From Microvirga pakistanensis (GTDB taxonomy: Bacteria; Pseudomonadota; Alphaproteobacteria; Rhizobiales; Beijerinckiaceae): a stretch of 64,000 bases of DNA. The stretch spans positions 62,001 to 126,000 of the forward strand of contig NZ_SPJX01000108.1 in the NCBI RefSeq assembly GCF_004458765.1, in the 5' to 3' direction. A program made the translations under genes and the position numbers. The notes below the pieces were generated by a model. The model was not told the DNA's origin, did not search any database, and was given only the letters and a program-made list of their open reading frames with translations. Positions 8,783 through 17,459 of this stretch are shown here, piece after piece (within the stretch, counting starts at the first letter, position 1; each line of letters begins with the position of its first letter).

Positions 8783-9517
8783 ATGCCGAATCCCTCCCTT
8801 AAAGTTGTCGACGTCGCAGTCGAGTTCTCCGGTCTGCGCGCACTGAACGGTGTATCCCTGACCCTATCACCAGGCGAGATCGTCGGATTGATTGGCCCGA
8901 ATGGGTCGGGCAAGACCACCATGATCAACGCGATGACCGGCCAGGTGCCGCTCGCAGGCGGGCAGGTCATGTTGGGCGACAAACAGATTTCTGGTCTCAC
9001 GCCACGGAAAATCGCACTTGAGGGCCTTTCGCGATCATTCCAGATCGTTCGTTTGTTCAACAACATGACAGTGCTCGACAATGTCGAGTCCGCAGCGCTC
9101 GCGCATGGCTGCAGCCTGCGCGTCGCACGCGAGAAGGCGCAGACGCTGCTCGGCGAGTTTGGCCTTTCTCCTCGTGCGGATGATCTTGGGGCGAGCCTCA
9201 GTTACGGCGACAAGCGGCGCGTCGAGATCGCGCGCGCTCTGGCCGCCGATCCTGCCTTTCTGTTGCTGGACGAGCCTGCCGCAGGCATGAACGAGGCAGA
9301 GACGGAAGCTCTTCTTCACATCCTCGCGGGGCTCCCGAAAAGCCGCGGCCTTGGATTGCTCATCATCGATCATGACATGAGTCTGATCATGCGGCTCTGC
9401 GACCGGCTTCATGTTCTTGCATTCGGCAAGACGATCGCGGAAGGGAAAGCCGACGAAGTGCGTCGAAACCCGGCGGTGATCGAAGCCTATCTCGGATCGG
9501 AGGCTGCACGTGCTTGA
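8783..9517 (+). CDS. livG: Branched-chain-type ABC transporter ATPase (LivG)
   Basis: A 244-residue nucleotide-binding protein on the cytosolic side of the importer. It carries the Walker A GPNGSGKTT (about residues 38-46), the Q-loop region with the LivG-type SRSFQIVRLFNNMTVLDNV, an LSYGDKRRVEIARALA signature and the Walker B LLLDEPAAGMN. The Q-loop and the GMN after Walker B are typical of LivG/UrtD rather than LivF. The start at 8783 follows GGAAAG. The end overlaps the next gene by eight bases. Confidence 0.9.
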   Translation: MPNPSLKVVDVAVEFSGLRALNGVSLTLSPGEIVGLIGPNGSGKTTMINAMTGQVPLAGGQVMLGDKQISGLTPRKIALEGLSRSFQIVRLFNNMTVLDNVESAALAHGCSLRVAREKAQTLLGEFGLSPRADDLGASLSYGDKRRVEIARALAADPAFLLLDEPAAGMNEAETEALLHILAGLPKSRGLGLLIIDHDMSLIMRLCDRLHVLAFGKTIAEGKADEVRRNPAVIEAYLGSEAARA

Positions 9518-10217
9518 AGTCGCCGATCTCGAAGTACGCTATGGCGCAATCAGGGCTGTGCGCGGCATTTCCCTGGCGGCGAAGCGCGGGGAGCTGATAA
9601 CGTTGCTCGGCGCCAATGGCGCCGGGAAATCTACGACCATGATGTGCATCGCCGGAGCGCTCAAGGCATCGGCAGGCTCCATTCGGCTGGCGGGCGAAGA
9701 CGTGACGTCGGCGGGCCCCGAGACGATGGTGCGAAAAGGGCTTGCGACCGTCACCGAAACGCGGGACGTATTTCCGGACCTCACCGTGTCGGAGAACCTG
9801 ATGCTCGGCAGCTATATCCGGCGCCATGACCGGGTAGGGGTGGCTGAGGATCGGGAAAGGATGCTGGCCCTCTTTCCGCGCCTTGCCGAGCGCTCGGCCC
9901 AGCCGGCCGGAACCCTGTCGGGAGGCGAGCAGCAGATGCTCGTGATCGCAAGAGCGATGATGTCCCGTCCGAAGGTTCTGTTGCTCGATGAGCCGTCACT
10001 TGGTCTTGCGCCAGCCATTGTCGACCAGATCTTCGAGATGATCGGTGTTCTCAAGCGGTCGGGTCTCACCATCGTGCTGGTCGAGCAGAACATTGCCAAG
10101 GCGCTCGACGTCGCCGACCGAGCCTATGTGATGCGCCTCGGACGGATTGCGGCCTCCGGAACGGCGGACGAAATCAGTGCGGCCACTGATTTCAATGCGG
10201 TCTATCTCGGGGGGTGA
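9510..10217 (+). CDS. livF: Branched-chain-type ABC transporter ATPase (LivF)
   Basis: A 235-residue partner ATPase with a GTG start inside the end of livG. Motifs in order: Walker A GANGAGKST, GLATVTETRDVFPDLTVSENL after the Q-loop, LSGGEQQMLVIARAMMSRP signature, Walker B LLLDEPSLGLAP and the H-loop region replaced by VLVEQN, as is normal for LivF. It should form a heterodimer with the preceding ATPase beneath the two permeases. Confidence 0.9.
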   Translation: MLEVADLEVRYGAIRAVRGISLAAKRGELITLLGANGAGKSTTMMCIAGALKASAGSIRLAGEDVTSAGPETMVRKGLATVTETRDVFPDLTVSENLMLGSYIRRHDRVGVAEDRERMLALFPRLAERSAQPAGTLSGGEQQMLVIARAMMSRPKVLLLDEPSLGLAPAIVDQIFEMIGVLKRSGLTIVLVEQNIAKALDVADRAYVMRLGRIAASGTADEISAATDFNAVYLGG

Positions 10218-10221
10218 AGAC

Positions 10222-11112
10222 GTGACGTTTGCTCTGCAATTCCTGATCGACGTATTAAGTCTTGGCGGCGCATACGCGCTGATGGCGCTCGGCCTCGTCA
10301 TCGTCTACGGCATTTTGAAGCTCGTGAACTTCGCCTATGGCGAGCTTATCATGGTGGCGGGCTACACGCTGTTTCTGGTGGGTGGATCCGGCTTGCCTTG
10401 GCTGGTGATGGCAGCGGTCGCAGTGCTGATGGCGATCGTCACCGGCATTTTCACCGACTATGTCGCGTTTCGCCCCGTGCGTGCCAAATCAGTCACAGCC
10501 GTGCTGATCACCTCCTTCGCGTTCTCGACCCTCCTTCAGAATGCGGCGCTCCTCTTCATTTCGCCGCGGCCTCGCAATGTTCCTTTGCCGGCGGCCTTCT
10601 CCCAGACTGTCGAGATTGCGGGCGTGATCACGCCTGTGCGAAACCTGATCACGATCGCGGCAGCCGTCGTGCTGCTCGGCGTGTTCGCCTTTCTGATGCG
10701 CCGCACAGTGCTCGGCATCGCCATGCGGGCGGCGGCAACAAATTTCACCATGGCGCGAATGCTGGGAGTGCCCGCCAACTTGATCATCTCGTCGGCCTTC
10801 GCGATCAGTGGCCTCCTGGCCGGGATCGTCGGCATTCTTTGGATCGGCAGGATCGGAACCGTCGTGCCGGGGATCGGCAACGAGCCTCTCCTCGTCGCAT
10901 TCATCGCTACCGTGATCGGCGGCATGCGGAGCCTGGGCGGCGCGGTGCTCGGCGGGTTCCTGCTCGCGTTCATCGATACGACACTCAATTACACGCTGAG
11001 TCAGGAACTCCTGAAGTTCCGGGACGCATTCACCTTCAGCCTTGTCATCCTGATCCTGTTGTGGCGACCCGAGGGCCTTCTCAAAGGTCCGGCGACCGGT
11101 CAACGCACCTGA
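10222..11112 (+). CDS. livH: Branched-chain-type ABC transporter permease (LivH)
   Basis: A 296-residue inner-membrane permease. GTG at 10222 is taken as the start because it lies directly after GGGGGTGA and only four bases after the livF stop; the longer frame from 10147 would overlap livF heavily. Family signs are the opening FLIDVLSLGGAYALMALGL, the VNFAYGELIMV motif, and the GIGNEPLLVAFIATVIGGMRSLGGA cytoplasmic loop that contacts the ATPases. About eight hydrophobic spans are visible. Confidence 0.9.
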   Translation: MTFALQFLIDVLSLGGAYALMALGLVIVYGILKLVNFAYGELIMVAGYTLFLVGGSGLPWLVMAAVAVLMAIVTGIFTDYVAFRPVRAKSVTAVLITSFAFSTLLQNAALLFISPRPRNVPLPAAFSQTVEIAGVITPVRNLITIAAAVVLLGVFAFLMRRTVLGIAMRAAATNFTMARMLGVPANLIISSAFAISGLLAGIVGILWIGRIGTVVPGIGNEPLLVAFIATVIGGMRSLGGAVLGGFLLAFIDTTLNYTLSQELLKFRDAFTFSLVILILLWRPEGLLKGPATGQRT

Positions 11113-11119
11113 GGCCGCT

Positions 11120-12148
11120 ATGTCCCGTCATCTGCTTACCATCGCAATCCTCGCTGGCCTGGTTCTCCTGCTCGTCGCAGGTGTAGAGGCCCTCGGCATT
11201 CGTGTCTTCAATCGTATTGCAACAAACCTTTGCATTTCTCTGGTCCTTGTTCTCGGACTGCAGATCTTCATGGGAAACTCGGGGATTCTGTCGTTCGCAC
11301 ATATCGGTTTCATGGGCGTCGGTGCGTATACCTCCGCTGTCCTCACGATCCCGGCGCAAATGAAGGGAATGGCCCTTCCGGACCTTTATGGCGTGCTGCA
11401 GGGCATCCAATTGTCGCCTTATATTGCAATAATTATCGGCGGTCTCGTGGCGGCGGCGGTCGCGGCGGTGCTGTCCTATCCGTTGATGAGGCTCTCCGAT
11501 GCCGCAGCCGTCATCACGTCCTTCGCGCTTCTGGTCGTGCTGCATACGGTCATGACGAACTGGAGCAACGTCACCAACGGACCACGGACATTGTTCGGCG
11601 TGCCCCGCGCGACGGATCTCCCGCTCGCAGCCGCCGTTGCGGTCCTGGCAGTCGTCGCGGCGCTCGCATTCAAGGAATCACGCACAGGACGATTGCTCCG
11701 GGCAAGCCGCGACGACGAGGTCGCGGCAGGTGCGTTGGGCGTCCACATTTCCCACCTGCGGTGGCGGGCCTTTGTGCTTGCAGCTTTCGTCGCTGGAATC
11801 GGTGGCGCCCTCTGGGGTCACTTCATCACGTCGTTTTCGCCGAATGCCTTTTATCTGCGTGAAACCTTCGTGATCCTTGGAATGCTTGTCATCGGCGGCG
11901 CCAATACGGTGACCGGCGCCGTGATCGGCACGTTTCTCGTGACGGGTGCCTTCGAAAGCCTCAGAGCGATCGAGGGGGCTCTCAACAGCGCGAGGATCTT
12001 CAGAGAGCAGGTGATCGGCGTCACGGAAGTTGTTCTTGCTCTCGCAATGATCGCCATTCTTATTTTCAGGCCGGGCGGCTTGTTCCCGACCCGTGAGATC
12101 GGTGCTCTCCTGGCCCGCAAGTTTACAAAACGGAAACACGCGTCATGA
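11120..12148 (+). CDS. livM: Branched-chain-type ABC transporter permease (LivM)
   Basis: A 342-residue second permease, seven bases after livH. It has the LivM signatures LSFAHIGFMGVGAYTSAVL and ETFVILGMLVIGGANTVTGAVIGT, with hydrophobic spans along its whole length. It overlaps the next gene by four bases (ATGA), which ties the importer to the downstream hydrolase and aminotransferase. Confidence 0.9.
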   Translation: MSRHLLTIAILAGLVLLLVAGVEALGIRVFNRIATNLCISLVLVLGLQIFMGNSGILSFAHIGFMGVGAYTSAVLTIPAQMKGMALPDLYGVLQGIQLSPYIAIIIGGLVAAAVAAVLSYPLMRLSDAAAVITSFALLVVLHTVMTNWSNVTNGPRTLFGVPRATDLPLAAAVAVLAVVAALAFKESRTGRLLRASRDDEVAAGALGVHISHLRWRAFVLAAFVAGIGGALWGHFITSFSPNAFYLRETFVILGMLVIGGANTVTGAVIGTFLVTGAFESLRAIEGALNSARIFREQVIGVTEVVLALAMIAILIFRPGGLFPTREIGALLARKFTKRKHAS

Positions 12149-12813
12149 ACTGGAAAACTGCTTACCGCTCCTTCTATTACGCCAACGCCGAGGAGCCCGC
12201 TGATATCCGTCTCAACCCGTTGACCACGGCTCTCCTGGTCATCGACATTCAGAACACATATCTCGAGGACAAGGATACCCCGGAGGAGACGGAGCGCTGG
12301 CGCCCCTTCTACGAGCGGATGCGGAATACCGTGATCCCGAATACCGCGCGGCTGATCGAAGAGTGCCGTCAACGGGGCGTCGAGGTCATCTTCGCGCGTA
12401 TCGCCTGCCTCAAGCCGGATGGCCGTGACCGTTCGCTCAGTCAGAAAAAGCCCGGTTTCAACTATCTCCTACTCCCGAAGGACCGCCCTGACGCACAGGT
12501 CGTGCCGGAACTGGAGCCGCGGGCCGACGAGATCGTGGTCCTGAAGACGACGGACAGCGCCCTGACGGGTACGAACCTGCGGTTGGTTCTGCACAATATG
12601 GGCATCAAGGACGTGATCGTCACAGGCATCTTCACCGATCAATGCGTATCGTCGACAGTCAGAAGCCTCGCGGACGAAAGCTATGGCGTCGTCGTTGTCG
12701 ATGATTGCTGTGCAGCCGCCACGATGGAACTGCACCATCGCGAACTGGAGATCATTAACATGATCTACTGTCATGTCGTGCAGTATGACGAACTGCTCGG
12801 GTTCTTCGAGTAA
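12145..12813 (+). CDS. Isochorismatase-family cysteine hydrolase (second of two)
   Basis: A 222-residue enzyme, paralogous to the one at 4528. Its triad is Asp34 (LLVIDIQN), Lys134 (VVLKTTDSA) and Cys167 (TDQCVSSTVRSLADE). Both copies share the IPN block, GVEV, DGRDRSL and (I/L)TDQCV. The N-terminal extension of 25 residues and the GFNYLLLPKD insertion differ, so the two probably take different substrates or act in sequence. It is translationally coupled to livM, which supports a role in hydrolysing the imported compound. Confidence 0.87.
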   Translation: MNWKTAYRSFYYANAEEPADIRLNPLTTALLVIDIQNTYLEDKDTPEETERWRPFYERMRNTVIPNTARLIEECRQRGVEVIFARIACLKPDGRDRSLSQKKPGFNYLLLPKDRPDAQVVPELEPRADEIVVLKTTDSALTGTNLRLVLHNMGIKDVIVTGIFTDQCVSSTVRSLADESYGVVVVDDCCAAATMELHHRELEIINMIYCHVVQYDELLGFFE

Positions 12814-12841
12814 ATCCTGTCTACGGGAAGGACGGCTTGCG

Positions 12842-14155
12842 ATGAGCCTTTATGAGCGCGATCAACAAGCCCTTTCGAGCATGTCGTTCCTGCGCTTCTT
12901 CCCTCAGGCAGCCGTCGGCGGCGAGGGCGCGTATCTCATCGACGATCAGGACAGAAGGCTTCTCGACCTCTCGGCGTCCTGGGGCGCAGCCAGCCTCGGG
13001 CACTCCCATCCTGCGGTGCGCGCAGCAGTGGATCGAGCCCTCGCGAGCCAGGCAGGCGCGAGCCATCTATCCGGGGCGAACCTCCCGGCAGTCGCATTGG
13101 CTGAGCGTTTGCTGTCGATCGTTCCCCAACGGGCTGCCGGACGAGTCTGGCTTGGCCATTCCGGGTCTGATGCCAACGAGACTGTGGCCCGGGCGGTCGT
13201 GGCGGCCACGGGCCGGGCCAGGATCATCGCGTTCCAGGGCGCCTATCACGGCGGCACCGTAGGGTCCATGGCCGTTTCCGGCCATCCGACGCAAGCCAGT
13301 GCCCAGAGATCGGCCGGCCTGACATTGATCCCCTATCCGAATCCCTACCGCGATGGAGGAGAGAATCACGCGATGGCTGCTGCGCTCAGCGATCTTGAGG
13401 ATCTGCTGGCAGGGCCGGTACCGCCGGGAGAGGTTGCGGCGCTTTTCCTGGAGCCGATCCAGTCCGACGGCGGGATGGTGGTTCCGCCCCAGGAATTCTT
13501 TAGGCAGGTCGAAGCCCTATGCCGCCACCACGGCATCCTTATCGTAGCCGACGAGGTCAAGGTCGGGCTCGGGCGGACGGGCCGCCTGCATGCCTTCCAG
13601 CATTTCGGCATCGAACCCGATATCATTGTGTTCGGGAAGGGACTGGGCGGCGGCCTTCCGATTTCAGCCGCAGTCGGGCCGACCCCGATCATGAACCACA
13701 GCGCTGCGTTCTCGTTTCAGACTGTCCACGGCAATCCGGTCTGTGCATCTGCCGCCTTGGCTGTGCTCGATACGATTGAAGAGCAAGGACTCGCATTGCA
13801 CGCCGCCGATGTCGGGGAGCATCTGAAGAACCTGCTCACCGGTCTTCAAAACCGGCACTCTCTCATTGGAGATGTGAGAGGAAAAGGATTGGCACTCGGG
13901 GTCGAACTGGTCAGCGACCGGGAGACGAAGTCACCTGCCAAGCAGCAGGCGGCGAAGGTGGCATACCGCGCCTTCGAACTTGGGCTCGTTCTCTACTATG
14001 TCGGGATCAATTCCAATGTGCTTGAAATGACGCCATCGCTCCTCCTCACCCATGAAGAAGCGACCAGGGCCGTGGAGATCCTGGACCACGCTCTCATGGA
14101 TGTTGCCGAAGGCAGAGTTGACGACGCGTTAGTAGCCCGCTTCGCCGGCTGGTAG
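12842..14155 (+). CDS. Class III PLP-dependent aminotransferase (or aminomutase)
   Basis: A 437-residue fold-type I enzyme of subgroup II. ATG at 12842 is preferred over upstream frames. Key residues are visible: the GHSGSDANE loop that binds phosphate, Asp237 in IVADEV (pyridine nitrogen) and Lys266 in VFGKGLGGGLPISA (Schiff base). Relatives act on omega-amino acids, diamines, ornithine or glutamate semialdehyde. As the last gene of the operon it probably deaminates the amino product of the preceding hydrolases. No terminator is obvious after it. Confidence 0.85.
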   Translation: MSLYERDQQALSSMSFLRFFPQAAVGGEGAYLIDDQDRRLLDLSASWGAASLGHSHPAVRAAVDRALASQAGASHLSGANLPAVALAERLLSIVPQRAAGRVWLGHSGSDANETVARAVVAATGRARIIAFQGAYHGGTVGSMAVSGHPTQASAQRSAGLTLIPYPNPYRDGGENHAMAAALSDLEDLLAGPVPPGEVAALFLEPIQSDGGMVVPPQEFFRQVEALCRHHGILIVADEVKVGLGRTGRLHAFQHFGIEPDIIVFGKGLGGGLPISAAVGPTPIMNHSAAFSFQTVHGNPVCASAALAVLDTIEEQGLALHAADVGEHLKNLLTGLQNRHSLIGDVRGKGLALGVELVSDRETKSPAKQQAAKVAYRAFELGLVLYYVGINSNVLEMTPSLLLTHEEATRAVEILDHALMDVAEGRVDDALVARFAGW

Positions 14156-14432
14156 GATGAAGTGCTCATCCGCATCCGAGCCAAGGTGGCGGTGGCAACA
14201 CGGGTCGTGATCCTCAAGAGCAGGCCGCAAGGTTGCCGAGGAGCTCACGGGTGGCCTCGATGCGACATGCTGGCCCATATGGTGATGACAGGGCGAAAGC
14301 CATAGAGCATTTTCGGCGAAGTGGCTCCGGTTCGCCGTCAAAAATGCGGCACATCCCAGAAGAGATATGACTCCACGCAACTGGAAACAGCGCTAACCGG
14401 CGTAAAGATCGGCCGCACCGGGCGAGCGAGAC
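14156..14432. other. Gap between convergent operons
   Basis: About 277 bases between two convergent transcription units (aminotransferase and coxE-like gene). I see no gene and no strong hairpin terminator. Confidence 0.4.
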
Positions 14433-15650
14433 TCACGATGCTTGCAACCAGGAACGCGGGCTGGCTTGACCCGACGGCGCGCCGGACAATGTCCGGCAGA
14501 GGTCCTCCATCGAGGCCAAGTTGTGAATGGGCCGGAACTCGTCGACATGGGGCAGCATCGCGCGGATGCCCGAAGCACGGGCCTCGAACGCGTCGAACCG
14601 GAGGAGCGGGTTAAGCCATATGAGGCGGCGGCTGGAGCGCTTGAGCCGATCCATCTCGAAAGTCAGTTCTCCAGTCACCTCCCGCTCGAGGCCATCGGTA
14701 AACAGCAGCACGACGGCGCCTTGCCCGAGCACCCGACGAGACCAATGGCGGTTGAAGGCATGCAGCGCATGAGCGATCCGCGTTCCGCCCTCCCAGTCCT
14801 GCACGCGTCGCGATGCGCGCGCGAGGGCCTCGTCGGGATCTCGGCTCGTCAGCTCACGGCTGATATTGGTCAGGCGGGTAGCGAAGACGAAGGAGTGAAC
14901 ACGCCGCCTCTTCTCGGCTACGGCATGCAGAAAATGCAGGAAGAGCCGGGAATACTCCGCCATCGATCCGGAGATGTCCATGAGCGCCACGACAGGGGCA
15001 TGCCGAACGGTGGGAGAACAATAGGCCAGATCGATTCCGGCGCCTCCTCCGCGCAATGACCGCCGGAGAGTTCTGCGCAGATCAATCCGTCGTCCTCTCG
15101 GGTCCAACCGGAAGCGGCGGGTGGTCATCTCGTCGTCCGGCAGAGACATCTCGGCAATGAGACGCTTGGCCTGCGCAATTTCGGCAGCCGACATCTGCGC
15201 GAAATCCTTCGCATTCAGGACCTCCCGCTCTGAGACCGTGAGACGGGCGGAGAATTCGGTTCTCTCGACCGTCTCCGACTTCTCCTGCCGGGGTGTAGCC
15301 AGCGCCTCGGCAATACGCAGGGCGCCCGCCTGGGGCTTCTTCTCCTCCTGTCCTCCGGGGGCAATCGGCGACATCTGGGCCATGAGCTTCTCGATCAGCG
15401 CGCGCCGTCTCCAGAAGATCCTGAACGCCTGGTCGAAAAGGATGCTGTGCTCATGCCGTTTCACGAAGACGGCATGAAGCGTCCAGTAGAAGTCCTCGCG
15501 TGTTCCGATCCGGGCGGCTTCGACCGCTGCGATCGCATCGAGAACCGCGCCAGGGCCTACAGGCACGCCGGCATTGCGCAAAGCCCGCCCGAAATAAACG
15601 ATATTGTCCGCAAGGCGCCCCTCGCCACGTGCAGCCGAGGGGCCGCTCAC
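14433..15650 (-). CDS. coxE: VWA domain protein, CoxE family
   Basis: A 405-residue cytosolic protein. The N-terminal half is the CoxE helical region; a von Willebrand A domain follows, with a MIDAS motif DISGS at 225-229 and downstream TDG (LLFTDGLERE). CoxE proteins work with the MoxR-type ATPase CoxD in maturing CO dehydrogenase and related molybdenum hydroxylases, probably in building the metal centre. It is last in the minus-strand cox operon and overlaps coxD by four bases, consistent with a joint complex. Confidence 0.88.
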   Translation of the reverse strand: MSGPSAARGEGRLADNIVYFGRALRNAGVPVGPGAVLDAIAAVEAARIGTREDFYWTLHAVFVKRHEHSILFDQAFRIFWRRRALIEKLMAQMSPIAPGGQEEKKPQAGALRIAEALATPRQEKSETVERTEFSARLTVSEREVLNAKDFAQMSAAEIAQAKRLIAEMSLPDDEMTTRRFRLDPRGRRIDLRRTLRRSLRGGGAGIDLAYCSPTVRHAPVVALMDISGSMAEYSRLFLHFLHAVAEKRRRVHSFVFATRLTNISRELTSRDPDEALARASRRVQDWEGGTRIAHALHAFNRHWSRRVLGQGAVVLLFTDGLEREVTGELTFEMDRLKRSSRRLIWLNPLLRFDAFEARASGIRAMLPHVDEFRPIHNLASMEDLCRTLSGAPSGQASPRSWLQAS

Positions 15651-16561
15651 GCCGAAGTCCTCAGCGCGTCTTGAATGCGGTCGAGCATTTCCTTCGCCCG
15701 GCTGCCCTGCATCCTCTGGATATCGTCCTGGTACTTCAGGAGCACGCCGAGCGTGTCCGAGACGAGCGCCGGATCGAGCGCCACCGCGTCAAGTTCCACG
15801 AGGGCCGAGGCCCAGTCGAGCGTTTCCGCCACGCCCGGCGCCTTGAACAGGTCCTCCTTGCGGATCGCCTGCACGAACCCGACGATCTCCCGCGACAGCC
15901 GCTCCGGCACCTCCGGAACCCGGCTCCGCAGGATGGCGAGCTCCCGCTCCGCATCCGGATAATCGACCCAGTGGTACAGGCAGCGGCGCTTCAGCGCATC
16001 GTGGATTTCCCGCGTGCGATTCGATGTGATGATCACGATGGGCGGATATTCCGCCTTGATGGTGCCGAGCTCCGGAATCGTGACCTGGAAATCGGACAGC
16101 ACCTCAAGCAGAAAGGCCTCGAAGGCCTCGTCGGTGCGGTCGAGTTCGTCGATGAGCAGAACCGGTGCCCCGGCGCTCTGAGGCTCGAGAGCTTGCAGGA
16201 GCGGCCGCTTCACCAGGTACCGTTCCGAGAACAGGTCGCTCTCGAGCACATCGCGGTCGACCGTTCCTCCGGCTTCGGCAAGCCGAATCGCCATCATCTG
16301 CCCGGCATAGTTCCACTCGTAGACGGCCGAGGCGACGTCGAGGCCTTCGTAGCATTGTAGGCGGATGAGATGCCGTCCGAGACCTCGTGACAGCACCTTC
16401 GCGATCTCCGTCTTGCCGACACCTGCTTCCCCTTCGAGGAAGAGTGGGCGTCCGAGCCTCAATGCCAGAAAGAGAACTGTCGCGAGGGGACGGCCGGCGA
16501 CATAGCCTTCGTTTTCCAGCAGGATCAATGTGTCGTCGATGGAACCGGGGTGGTCGGCCAC
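15647..16561 (-). CDS. coxD: MoxR-family AAA+ ATPase, CoxD
   Basis: A 304-residue AAA+ ATPase. It shows Walker A GEAGVGKTE (around residue 40), Walker B LLIDELDRTD, sensor ITSNRTREIHDALKRRC with an arginine finger, and the MoxR-type C-terminal lid. CoxD is an ATP-dependent chaperone for insertion of the sulfur and copper parts of the CO dehydrogenase centre in form I systems; in form II systems its substrate is less clear. It lies between the structural gene coxM and coxE. Confidence 0.9.
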   Translation of the reverse strand: MADHPGSIDDTLILLENEGYVAGRPLATVLFLALRLGRPLFLEGEAGVGKTEIAKVLSRGLGRHLIRLQCYEGLDVASAVYEWNYAGQMMAIRLAEAGGTVDRDVLESDLFSERYLVKRPLLQALEPQSAGAPVLLIDELDRTDEAFEAFLLEVLSDFQVTIPELGTIKAEYPPIVIITSNRTREIHDALKRRCLYHWVDYPDAERELAILRSRVPEVPERLSREIVGFVQAIRKEDLFKAPGVAETLDWASALVELDAVALDPALVSDTLGVLLKYQDDIQRMQGSRAKEMLDRIQDALRTSA

Positions 16562-16586
16562 GGGCTTTGCTGCTCCTCATGGGCAT

Positions 16587-16611
16587 GATGCCCGGGCAGC
16601 GCCCGGGCATC
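16587..16611 (-). terminator. Strong GC hairpin between coxM and coxD
   Basis: A perfect 11-base-pair stem (GATGCCCGGGC and complement) with a three-base loop, lying in the 79 bases between coxM and coxD. It has no T-run on either strand. It could be a partial terminator or a processing site that lowers expression of the maturation genes coxD and coxE relative to the enzyme subunits. Confidence 0.55.
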
Positions 16612-16640
16612 GGCTTCGATGTGGCTCGGATCGGGTGCGC

Positions 16641-17447
16641 CTAAGATCGCGCGGCAGCCGCCTGTACCGCCCGGCGCGCCATGACTCCGACGAGGTGAGC
16701 CCGGTAGGCGGCATCCGCATGGATGTCGCTGTTCATTTCGTCCTCCGGCACGGCGATGCCGTCGAGGGCCTCGGCGGCGAAGTTCCGGCTCAAGGCCTCT
16801 TCCATCTCCGGGAGCCGGAACACGCCGTTGGACCCGGCTCCGGTCACGGCGACCCGCACGCCATCGGCGTGCCGGGCCACGAAGACGCCAACCAGGGCAT
16901 AGCGGGAGGCCGGGTTGCGGAACTTGGCATAGGCAGCCTGCGCGGGAACGGGGAACGAGATCCGGGTGATGATCTCGCCTTCGTCCAAGGCCGTCGTGAA
17001 GATGCCCTGGAAGAAGTCGTCAGCCGTGATCTTCCGCTTGTCCGTGACGATCGTGGCGTTCAAGGCGAGGCACGCTGCCGGGTAATCCGCAGAAGGATCG
17101 TTGTTGGCAATCGAGCCCCCGATGGTGCCACGGTTGCGCACATGAGGATCGCCGATGAGTTCGGCCAGTTCGGCGAGAGCCGGAATGGCTGCACGAACAT
17201 CGGCCGAACTTGCCACCTCGGCATGCTTCATCATGGCGCCGATCGTGATCGCATCGCCGGATCGCTGGATACCGCGAAGTTCCGCGATCTGGCCGAGATC
17301 GATCAGGTTGGCTGGCGCTGCGAGCCGCAGCTTCATAGTCGGCAGAAGCGTGTGCCCACCAGCCAGGAACTTGGCGTCCTCGGACCGGGTCGCGAGGTCC
17401 GCAGCCTGCTCGACGCTCGTGGGGTGGTGGTATTCGAACGCGTACAT
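16641..17447 (-). CDS. coxM: FAD-binding subunit of a CO-dehydrogenase-like molybdenum hydroxylase (CoxM)
   Basis: A 268-residue flavoprotein subunit. The PCMH-type FAD-binding domain opens with FEYHHPTSVEQAADLA, then AGGHTLLPTMKLRL and the second FAD motif TIGGSIANNDPSADYPA, as in CoxM and XdhB. It passes electrons from the iron-sulfur subunit to the quinone pool. It starts 12 bases after the end of coxL, so the L-M order is kept; in canonical form I clusters the order is M-S-L. Confidence 0.9.
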   Translation of the reverse strand: MYAFEYHHPTSVEQAADLATRSEDAKFLAGGHTLLPTMKLRLAAPANLIDLGQIAELRGIQRSGDAITIGAMMKHAEVASSADVRAAIPALAELAELIGDPHVRNRGTIGGSIANNDPSADYPAACLALNATIVTDKRKITADDFFQGIFTTALDEGEIITRISFPVPAQAAYAKFRNPASRYALVGVFVARHADGVRVAVTGAGSNGVFRLPEMEEALSRNFAAEALDGIAVPEDEMNSDIHADAAYRAHLVGVMARRAVQAAAARS

Positions 17448-17459
17448 GCCTGTCCTCCC

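Noticed and set aside
15500..16360. Plus-strand frame with Arg-rich repeats
   Set aside because: It is the reverse reading of coxE and coxD; the amino acid mix is that of antisense GC-rich DNA.
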